This document shows, one piece after another, positions 58,077-64,000 of a stretch of 64,000 nt of DNA (the first letter of the stretch is position 1; each line of letters begins with the position of its first letter). The notes under the pieces are model-generated. The model was not told where the DNA came from. It saw nothing but the letters and a program-made list of their open reading frames with translations, and ran no database searches. A program made the translations under genes and the position numbers. The stretch comes from Mediterranea sp. An20 (GTDB lineage Bacteria; Bacteroidota; Bacteroidia; Bacteroidales; Bacteroidaceae), in contig NZ_NFJV01000001.1 of NCBI RefSeq assembly GCF_002160055.1, positions 62,001 to 126,000 on the forward strand, given 5' to 3'.

Positions 58077-58424
58077 AAAAAATTTATTTTAATTGATGAA
58101 TTCATTCCAAGGGAAGCAGGGCAGTCCGCTCCTGCGGCAAGAGAAGGGCAGCGTGCCAAGGCACCTCCGCTCCCTGCTGCCATGAAGTCCGAGCAAAGAT
58201 AGTCATTTCCGTCCGACCTTAGCCTCACCTCTGCGTTAAAACAACGAAAGAAAAGCACTTTTATGGCTTGCCGTCCCTGTTCTGCCGGGTGTTTGTTACA
58301 AAGCGATGACAAGCCAGCTTCCACGGTACACGAAGCCCGCTCCCACGCTATATGCCATTTGCCCGGAAGCGATAGGAAGATTTTCGCCCGGCAACGGGCA
58401 GGACGGGCAGGCGGCAGTACCCTA
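58077..58424. other. Gap between the alkaline phosphatase and ackA genes
   Basis: About 350 bp with no gene that I can support. A minus-strand TATCTTTG at 58194-58201 is a likely -7 box for the phosphatase, giving a leader of about 110 nt. A minus-strand open frame of about 130 codons across the region lacks any recognisable feature and would overlap the ackA terminator. The leader should be checked for phosphate-responsive sites; none were obvious. Confidence 0.5.
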
Positions 58425-58462
58425 CAAAAAAGCGGACTGTCGCCCGGAAGGCGCAGCCCGCT
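58425..58462 (-). terminator. Rho-independent terminator of pta-ackA
   Basis: The minus strand reads AGCGGGCTG, a loop with an inner CGCC/GGGCG pairing, CAGTCCGCT, then T-run (58430-58426). The nine-pair stem has one G-T pair and lies about 25 bp after the ackA stop. Confidence 0.85.
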
Positions 58463-58486
58463 CTGTTCTTTCATCCGTGCGGATGC

Positions 58487-59683
58487 TTATTTCTTCAGGA
58501 TAGCCATCGTGTCCGAAGCAATCATCAGTTCCTCGTCCGTGGGGATAACCACCACCTTCACTTTCGAGTCGTCGGTCGAGATAACGGCCTCTTCGCCACG
58601 CACCTTGTTCTTCTCAGCATCCAGCTTCACGCCCATGAATTCCAGTCCTTCACAAGCACCCCAACGGGCCGTGGCCTGGTTCTCGCCCACGCCGCCGGTG
58701 AAGACGATGATGTCCACACCACCCAGCGCAGCCGCATAGGCACCGATATACTTCTTGATGCGGTAGAAATACATGTTCTCTGCCAGACGTGCCTTGGGGT
58801 TGCCGGCAGCCACAGCATTCTCCAGGTCGCGCATGTCGCTCGACTCGCCGAAGATGCCCATCACACCGCTTTTCTTGTTCAACAGGTTAGACATTCCGGC
58901 AGCATCCAGTCCTTCTTTCTCCATGATGTACGTCACGGCACCGGCGTCGATGTCGCCACTGCGTGTACCCATCATCAGGCCCTCCAGCGGAGTGAGTCCC
59001 ATGCTGGTATCTACGCTCTTTCCGTCTTTGATGGCCGTGATGGAGCCTCCGTTGCCGATGTGGCAAGTGATGATGCGCTTCCCTTCGGGGCTGATGCCCA
59101 GAAATTCGCAGACCCGCTTCGACACATAGCGGTGCGAAGTGCCGTGGAAGCCGTAGCGGCGCACGCCATACTTCTCATACAGAGCGTAAGGCACGGCATA
59201 CATATAGGCATAGTCGGGCATGGTCTGGTGGAAAGCCGTATCGAACACCCCTACCTGCGGTACGTTGGGCAATATGGCCGAGATGGCATGCACGCCCTTC
59301 AGGTTGGCAGGGTTGTGCAGCGGCGCCAAGTCGTTGCACGCCGTGAAAGCGTCGAGCACTTCCTTCGTCAGCAGCACCGACTCGCTGAACTTCTCACCGC
59401 CGTGCACCATGCGGTGTCCTACAGCGCCTATTTCATCCATCGAGCTGATGGCTCCATACTCGGCACTTGTCAGTGTCTGCAGGATAAACTCCACACCCGC
59501 CGTGTGCTCAGGGATGTCTTTCTCCAGAATCTTCTTCTGTCCGTCGGGCAGCGTCAGTTTCAGGAAAGAATCTTTCAAACCAATTTTCTCAATGCCTCCT
59601 TGGGCGATGACGGCCTTGTGTTCCATGTCAAACAGCTTGTATTTGATGGACGAACTGCCGCAGTTCAATACTAAAACTTTCAT
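58487..59683 (-). CDS. ackA: Acetate kinase
   Basis: Converts acetyl phosphate and ADP to acetate and ATP, the ATP-yielding step of acetate fermentation. The 398-aa ASKHA-fold protein begins MKVLVLNCGSSSIKYKLFDM (ATP-binding block). It shows GHRMVHGGEKFSESVLL (catalytic Arg region, about 90-106), GVFDTAFHQTMPDYAYMYAVPY (about 170-191), GFHGTSHRYVSKR and CHIGNGGSITAIKDGKSVDTSMG (about 205-235). The final part has IVFTGGVGENQATARW. It is 19 bp downstream of pta in the same operon. Confidence 0.97.
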   Translation of the reverse strand: MKVLVLNCGSSSIKYKLFDMEHKAVIAQGGIEKIGLKDSFLKLTLPDGQKKILEKDIPEHTAGVEFILQTLTSAEYGAISSMDEIGAVGHRMVHGGEKFSESVLLTKEVLDAFTACNDLAPLHNPANLKGVHAISAILPNVPQVGVFDTAFHQTMPDYAYMYAVPYALYEKYGVRRYGFHGTSHRYVSKRVCEFLGISPEGKRIITCHIGNGGSITAIKDGKSVDTSMGLTPLEGLMMGTRSGDIDAGAVTYIMEKEGLDAAGMSNLLNKKSGVMGIFGESSDMRDLENAVAAGNPKARLAENMYFYRIKKYIGAYAAALGGVDIIVFTGGVGENQATARWGACEGLEFMGVKLDAEKNKVRGEEAVISTDDSKVKVVVIPTDEELMIASDTMAILKK

Positions 59684-59702
59684 GTCTATAGATTAATGGT
59701 TC

Positions 59703-60719
59703 TTATTTCTGGTTCTTGGCAGCGATGGCCTGGTTGGCCGTGATGGCAATCATGCGGTACACGTCCTCGATGGAGCAGCCGCGCGACAGGTCGTTGACAG
59801 GTCGGGCAATGCCTTGCAGGATAGGTCCGATGGCATCGGCATGTCCCAGACGCTGCACCAGTTTGTAGGAGATGTTTCCGACTTCGAGCGACGGCACGAT
59901 GAGCACGTTGGCATGTCCGGCGATGGCCGAGCCCGGTGCCTTGCTGGCTCCTACCTCGGGCACGAGAGCCGCATCGGCCTGCAGTTCACCGTCGATAGCA
60001 ATATCCGGTGCCATTTCCTTGGCTATTTTCAGGGCTTCCACCACTTTGTCCACCACTTCATGCTTGGCAGAACCTTTCGTCGAGAAGCTCAGCATGGCCA
60101 CTTTCGGGTCCAAGCCTACTACGGCCTGTGCCGTGCGTGCTGTGCAGATAGCAATCTGAGCCAACTGTCCGGCATCGGGCACGGGCGTTACTGCGACGTC
60201 TCCCATCACCAGAATGCCATTCTTTCCATATTCGGGTGCGTGTGTCAGCAGCAACATGGCCCCCGAGACGCACGTAATGCCCGGCGATGTCTTGATAATC
60301 TGCAGGGCGGGACGGAGAACGTTACCCGTCGTGTTGCGCGCACCGGCCAGCTGTCCGTCGGCATCGCCATTCTTTATCATCAGGCAGCCTAAGTAAAGCG
60401 GGTTGTGTACCAGTTCGCGGGCTTCTTCGATAGTCATGCCTTTCTTCTTGCGCAATTCGCACAACAACTGGGCGTATTCCTCTGCCCGCGGATTGTTGTC
60501 CGGGTCGATGATGGTGGCCTTGCCGATGTTGCCCAGTCCCCATTCTTTGGCACAGGCATGGATTTCATCCGGATTGCCCAACAGAATCAGGTCGGCCACA
60601 CCGTCTGTCAGAACTTGGTTGGCAGCTTTCAAAGTACGTTCTTCCGTGCCTTCGGGAAGAACAATGCGTTGGCGGTTCGATTTGGCGCGCTCAACGATTT
60701 CATTAATTAACCTCTGCAT
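59703..60719 (-). CDS. pta: Phosphate acetyltransferase
   Basis: Converts acetyl-CoA and phosphate to acetyl phosphate, feeding acetate kinase. The 338-aa product is the short form, with only the PTA_PTB domain. It has RIVLPEGTEERTLKAANQVLTDG (about 18-40), VSGAMLLLTHAPEYGKNGILVMGDVAVTPVPDA (about 156-188), MLSFSTKGSAKHEVVDKVVEA and DGELQADAALVPEVGASKAPGSAIAGHANVLIVPSLEVGNISYKLVQRLG (about 240-290), the family signature. It is first of the pta-ackA operon; a TATTTTTG box at 60770-60777 (minus) is a likely promoter element. Confidence 0.97.
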   Translation of the reverse strand: MQRLINEIVERAKSNRQRIVLPEGTEERTLKAANQVLTDGVADLILLGNPDEIHACAKEWGLGNIGKATIIDPDNNPRAEEYAQLLCELRKKKGMTIEEARELVHNPLYLGCLMIKNGDADGQLAGARNTTGNVLRPALQIIKTSPGITCVSGAMLLLTHAPEYGKNGILVMGDVAVTPVPDAGQLAQIAICTARTAQAVVGLDPKVAMLSFSTKGSAKHEVVDKVVEALKIAKEMAPDIAIDGELQADAALVPEVGASKAPGSAIAGHANVLIVPSLEVGNISYKLVQRLGHADAIGPILQGIARPVNDLSRGCSIEDVYRMIAITANQAIAAKNQK

Positions 60720-60769
60720 AATACTTTATAATTGCATATTACAATACTCGGAATTTGTCATTCACTTTG

Positions 60770-60777
60770 CAAAAATA
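60770..60777 (-). promoter_or_regulatory. Putative -7 element of pta-ackA
   Basis: The minus strand reads TATTTTTG 51 nt upstream of the pta ATG. The preceding operon's terminator lies just upstream, so no clear TTG box could be assigned. Confidence 0.45.
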
Positions 60778-60804
60778 CACAATTTTGTCAGATGCAGATA
60801 GCAA

Positions 60805-60830
60805 AAGCGGGGCGTAAATGCGCCCCGCTT
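60805..60830 (-). terminator. Rho-independent terminator of the three-gene envelope operon
   Basis: The minus strand has AAGCGGGGCG, a six-base loop, CGCCCCGCTT and then TTGC. The ten-pair perfect stem lies 25 bp after the transglutaminase-like gene. Confidence 0.82.
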
Positions 60831-60854
60831 CTCAATTATTATAAAATTTAACAC

Positions 60855-62396
60855 TCAGAAAATAACTTGCGGTCCTACCGCCTTGTACTGTTCCATACAG
60901 CTGCCCACCGGCGCGCCGATGTACGTCGGGTCGCATACCACGTAGCGGGTTCCGTCGTACAGCACCACGGCATCGCCCGGCACATCTTCGGTAAAGCGCA
61001 CGGCCGAAGCGATGTGGTTGGGATAGTCCAGCAGGATGGTTTCCAGTCCCAGCAGTTCTTTTACCAGTGTCGAGTAGAGCATGGCCCGGTCTTCGCAGTC
61101 GCAATACGGATAATAGAAGGTCTCGTCGGGGAAGAAAGGCTTCTCATAACCAAACTGTTCTCCGTCTGTCATATACTGGAATCCGGTCTGCACAAAAGAG
61201 AGCAAGATATTGGCAGCTTCCAGTTGCGACTTTCCCTCGATGGCCGCTTTCAGTTGCGGATAGACGGCAGCACGCAGTTCGTCGCTCATGGGCGCCTTGT
61301 AGTGGATGACCACATCGCACTGCGGATAATCGCGGTAGAAGTCCATCAGGTTCTTGTTGACCGCAGTCTGCACCTTGACAGAGCCATCGGCCGAAGCAAA
61401 GGTCCGCATTTCTTCCTGCACGTCAAAGGCGGGAATGCTTTCGATGTTCAGACATACCAGATTCTTGGCATCGGCAAAGTCCTGCTTATAAGTATAGATG
61501 CGCATGGAAGCATCGGGGTCCGGCTCATAGACATAATACTTATCGCCGTTTATCCGCAGGTAGGGCGTGCCATAGACCGTTCCGGCAGGTGCCACCAGCA
61601 GCTTCAGGTGGTTGTCAATCTTAGCCAAGCGAGCCTTATAGCCCGACTTATTGAGCAGGAACATCTGCAGGAAAGCGATGTCATCCGGGCGGTCGTTGCC
61701 ATACAGTTGCACGCCGATTTGCCGGGTCAGCTGCAAGTAAGCCCAGTCGCTCAGCCGTCGTTCCTTCTTCAGCGTCACACAGTCGCTCACCATCGGCTCA
61801 TAATCTTTGCCACAGAGTTCTTTCCAAGCGTCGGCCACTTGTGCCTCCTGCACGCCAGCCAAGGCAAGGCCTTCGGCGGCATCGGTAGCAATTTCGAAGT
61901 CCGTGCCGTAGAACTTCACCGGTGTGCGATAGATGCTGCGGTCCGGCTTCACCACGGGCACAGGCACCACCACCGGCGTATAAGGCAAGCCGGGCACATA
62001 CACTCCCGGCGCCGGTTTGTTTTCGAGGTCGGGCACACCCGGATACTTCACCGGCACCTTCTCGCCCACTCCCGGCACAGGCGCCTGCGGCACCTTGAGT
62101 TGTCCGGGCTTGATGGCCACAGGGGGCATGTCGGGCATCGTGCGGTCGAAAGTCACGGGTTTGGGCGGTTCGGGTCTGACGGGAGCCTGTTCGGGTGCAA
62201 AGGCATCGTAAGCCTTCCAGGCTTCGCGCAGGAAAGTTTCAAACTCGGCATCCGCCTTGTTCTTGAAGTCTTCGAACTCCTGCTGCTGCTGTTGCGTGAA
62301 CTTTTCGAATTCCTCCTCCACGCTCTGCGCATGCAGGGTCAGCGTCGGCACAGACAGCGCCAGGCAGCATGCAGCCGCGCTTATCAGTTTATTCAT
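60855..62396 (-). CDS. Exported transglutaminase-like protein with N-terminal coiled coil
   Basis: A 513-aa exported protein of unknown role. A signal peptide (about 1-23, ending TLTLHA) is followed by a Gln/Glu/Phe-rich helical stretch (VEEEFEKFTQQQQQEFEDFKNKADAEFETFLREAWKAYDAF, about 26-67). A Pro/Val-rich linker comes next (about 70-155), then a globular part ending in a transglutaminase-like core. The triad candidates are Cys434 in YCDCEDRAMLYSTLVKELLG, His461 in YPNHIASAV and Asp489 in VVCDPTYIG, in the right order. It is last of three genes on the same strand (11 bp after the DUF4384 gene). It could be a peptidase or amidase acting on an envelope partner; that is inference. Confidence 0.75.
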   Translation of the reverse strand: MNKLISAAACCLALSVPTLTLHAQSVEEEFEKFTQQQQQEFEDFKNKADAEFETFLREAWKAYDAFAPEQAPVRPEPPKPVTFDRTMPDMPPVAIKPGQLKVPQAPVPGVGEKVPVKYPGVPDLENKPAPGVYVPGLPYTPVVVPVPVVKPDRSIYRTPVKFYGTDFEIATDAAEGLALAGVQEAQVADAWKELCGKDYEPMVSDCVTLKKERRLSDWAYLQLTRQIGVQLYGNDRPDDIAFLQMFLLNKSGYKARLAKIDNHLKLLVAPAGTVYGTPYLRINGDKYYVYEPDPDASMRIYTYKQDFADAKNLVCLNIESIPAFDVQEEMRTFASADGSVKVQTAVNKNLMDFYRDYPQCDVVIHYKAPMSDELRAAVYPQLKAAIEGKSQLEAANILLSFVQTGFQYMTDGEQFGYEKPFFPDETFYYPYCDCEDRAMLYSTLVKELLGLETILLDYPNHIASAVRFTEDVPGDAVVLYDGTRYVVCDPTYIGAPVGSCMEQYKAVGPQVIF

Positions 62397-62407
62397 AATC
62401 GCAGTGT

Positions 62408-63211
62408 TTATTTTATCATCACCATATCATATTGTGCACAGCGCTGGCTGTTGGGGATGGCATATATCCATTTCAGTACATTGGCATAGGTCACTTCGCC
62501 CGTAAAGGGGATGTTTTCCTTCGTGGCCACCCACATCATGTTGATTTTCTCACTGCCGCTGTTTCCCGCCTGCTTATCCAGCAGATACTGCACGCCGTAG
62601 CTGAAGGGGAGTTTGTATTCCTTGCCCGCCTCCAAGACGCTGTTGCCTTCGTAGTCGTTGGGATAGAGCAGCGAGCCGCCGTTGCTGTCAAACCAAAAGA
62701 ATTTCAGGTAAGAGTTGGTGCCGAACACCCGCAGCGTGCAGGTAAACTCTTCGCCCGCGTTGTAGACCGGTGCGAATCCCTTCACCTCCAGTGCGTATGC
62801 CTTGTCGGCATCATCTTCTTTCTTCACTTCGGCATCGATGGTCACCACCTTGAAGAGGCTTCGGGTATCCACGTCCCACACCTCTTCCACTTTCTGCTTG
62901 GTGACATTCACCATGCCTCCGATGGCCAACACGTTCATCTGCGAGTAGGCCTCTTCAAACTCGGTACCGTTCTCCTGGGTAATCTGCCCGAAGACGGACC
63001 ATACATTTTCCATCACCCCGGCACGCCGCAGCGCCTCTTTCTTGGCCTCCATCAGCGCACGTTCCTCCGCTTCCTTCAGGGTGACATTGTCGCTCACCTG
63101 CCAGCGCCCCTGCACGTTTTTCACCTTGACGGTCTTCTGTGCATACAGCGGCGCGGCAAGCGTCAGCGTCAACAGGAGAAACAGATACTTCACCAGACTG
63201 TTCCGTCTCAT
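62408..63211 (-). CDS. DUF4384 domain exported protein
   Basis: A 267-aa exported protein with a signal peptide (about 1-24, ending AAPLYA). Residues 25-145 have a flotillin/LPP20-like look (TLKEAEERALMEAKKEALRRAGVMENVWSVFGQIT...LFKVVTIDAEVKK), a region that often forms periplasmic oligomers. The C-terminal DUF4384 domain (about 155-255) has NAGEEFTCTLRVFGTNSYLKFFWFDSNGGSLLYPNDYEGNSVLEAGKEYKLP. It is the middle gene of the operon, 23 bp after the LPP20-like gene. The function is not known. DUF4384 proteins occur in signalling or envelope-stress contexts elsewhere, but nothing here fixes that. Confidence 0.72.
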   Translation of the reverse strand: MRRNSLVKYLFLLLTLTLAAPLYAQKTVKVKNVQGRWQVSDNVTLKEAEERALMEAKKEALRRAGVMENVWSVFGQITQENGTEFEEAYSQMNVLAIGGMVNVTKQKVEEVWDVDTRSLFKVVTIDAEVKKEDDADKAYALEVKGFAPVYNAGEEFTCTLRVFGTNSYLKFFWFDSNGGSLLYPNDYEGNSVLEAGKEYKLPFSYGVQYLLDKQAGNSGSEKINMMWVATKENIPFTGEVTYANVLKWIYAIPNSQRCAQYDMVMIK

Positions 63212-63234
63212 GCAGCCGTAGTTCTCCCGTGTGA

Positions 63235-63924
63235 TTAATAGCCCAGTTTATCCAGTTCCTTGGCCAGTTCTTCCGACTTGTCGGCCAGAGCCTTGCGTAT
63301 GGCCTTGATGGCCGTTTCGTTGGCCATTTGCGCCGTGCAGCCGATGGTCACCATCACTTCAACGTTCTTGTTGGGCAGCGTACGATACACCTCCACCAAG
63401 GGCACGGTACGTCCCAACGTCCCCGAGATGATGCTCTTGCTGGTGGCCACCATGCTCTTCAGGCTGGCCGCTTCTTCCTGTCCCATGTCGTCGTTGGCAG
63501 TCTTGTCTTCGATGAGCTGGGTGACTTTGGTCTGAATCTGTCCGGCGATGTCAATCTTGGCAGCATTCGTGGCCTGCACCAGCGCAGCCGACTGGTTGCC
63601 TCCGATGATTCTCGACGAAGCCACATACCAGTACGGATTGCCCTCCATGTCCAGTTCTGCCTGTTTTTCCCAGGCAGACTCCAGTTGCTTGTCGAGCGGC
63701 AGCTTGCCCACGGGCGTCTTGAAGCCTTCTTTCTTCAGGCGTTTGGCTTCCTTGCGGGCTTCTTTCAACGCTTTCTTCTTCAGGTCCTTATCCAACACTT
63801 TCTCGTGTTTGAGCAAATCCTTGCGGGCATCACCCGTAGCTTTCTGCTGGGCACTTACATTCCATGCAAACATCAGTGTAATAGCAGTCAATACACTGAC
63901 CAAAAATCCTTTACTCATATTCAT
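63235..63924 (-). CDS. LPP20-like exported protein, first gene of the envelope operon
   Basis: A 229-aa exported protein. The signal peptide is about 1-25 (LVSVLTAITLMFAWNVSAQ), with no lipobox. A highly charged Lys-rich helix follows (DARKDLLKHEKVLDKDLKKKALKEARKEAKRLKKEG, about 30-66). An LPP20-like alpha/beta domain spans about 80-215 (NPYWYVASSRIIGGNQSAALVQATNAAKIDIAGQIQTKVTQLIED...VEVYRTLPNKNVEVMVTIGC). The next gene downstream carries a similar ALxxAKKEAL region. The two could form a mixed periplasmic assembly, which is inference. ATGs at 63924 and 63918 are both possible starts. Confidence 0.7.
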   Translation of the reverse strand: MNMSKGFLVSVLTAITLMFAWNVSAQQKATGDARKDLLKHEKVLDKDLKKKALKEARKEAKRLKKEGFKTPVGKLPLDKQLESAWEKQAELDMEGNPYWYVASSRIIGGNQSAALVQATNAAKIDIAGQIQTKVTQLIEDKTANDDMGQEEAASLKSMVATSKSIISGTLGRTVPLVEVYRTLPNKNVEVMVTIGCTAQMANETAIKAIRKALADKSEELAKELDKLGY

Positions 63925-63983
63925 TGTTTTTTTAAGGGTTAATACTCGTCATCAGGCAGATTTCCACCTGCACTATGTGTGGG

Positions 63984-63991
63984 CAAATATA
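63984..63991 (-). promoter_or_regulatory. Putative -7 element of the envelope operon
   Basis: The minus strand reads TATATTTG 60 nt upstream of the first gene; its TTG partner would lie beyond the window edge. Confidence 0.5.
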
Positions 63992-64000
63992 AACAAATAT

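Noticed and set aside
58073..58474. A 133-codon minus-strand frame between ackA and the alkaline phosphatase gene
   Set aside because: It overlaps the ackA terminator, shows no known domain and has Cys/Pro/Arg-rich composition typical of spurious frames.
60867..62489. A 540-codon open frame on the plus strand
   Set aside because: Antisense shadow of the transglutaminase-like gene; His/Arg-rich composition without motifs.

Overview
The window reads as chromosomal DNA of a gut-type member of the Bacteroidales, most likely Bacteroidaceae (Bacteroides, Phocaeicola or a close relative). The reasons are two SusC/SusD pairs, an ECF sigma/FecR pair in front of one of them, BACON, NigD-like, DUF3836, DUF4373 and 'smalltalk' proteins, C10 peptidases, and promoters of the Bacteroides type (TTG, about 19-21 nt, then TAnnTTTG). 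I cannot name the species. Most of the sequence is GC-rich; the C10 peptidase gene at 17.7-19.2 kb is clearly AT-rich.

0-16 kb is mainly housekeeping. mreC (cut by the left edge), mreB and purH lie on the minus strand. A small accessory cluster follows (zinc-ribbon protein, DUF4373 protein, HU-like protein, smalltalk peptide). Then come prmC, recX, pyrE, an SRPBCC protein, argH and tRNA-Gly/tRNA-Leu on the plus strand. They face a minus-strand run of a PASTA protein, an RluD-type pseudouridine synthase, ddl, an acyltransferase, a NigD-like lipoprotein and a rhodanese-like protein.

16-48 kb is accessory. Two glycan-utilisation loci fill 19.7-43.6 kb. PUL 1 (plus strand) is ECF sigma, FecR anti-sigma, SusC, SusD, a DUF4838 protein, an unknown lipoprotein and GH97, with GH29 a little further on. 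PUL 2 (minus strand) is SusC, SusD and a large NPCBM/clan-GH-D-like enzyme. DUF3836, rpmH and efp sit in or between them. Near-identical ~150 bp palindromic sequences in opposite orientation flank the block (19.33-19.49 and 43.96-44.12 kb). Beyond each flank is a C10 cysteine peptidase gene transcribed outward, at 17.7 and 45.6 kb. A 195-bp palindromic dispersed repeat is present in direct orientation at 3.6 and 47.4 kb.

48-64 kb holds radC, a His-rich membrane protein with a TonB-dependent receptor, a SufT-like Fe-S assembly protein, two tandem DUF4369/TlpA thioredoxin lipoproteins, lpxH and a convergent alkaline phosphatase. It ends with the acetate branch (pta-ackA) and a three-gene envelope operon that includes a transglutaminase-like protein.

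The best candidates for undescribed biology are PUL 1 with its two uncharacterised surface or periplasmic proteins, the repeat-bounded 25-kb accessory block, the zinc-ribbon/DUF4373/HU/smalltalk cluster, the His-rich protein plus receptor pair, and the LPP20-like/DUF4384/transglutaminase-like operon. All functional statements come from reading motifs by eye; no database search was run.
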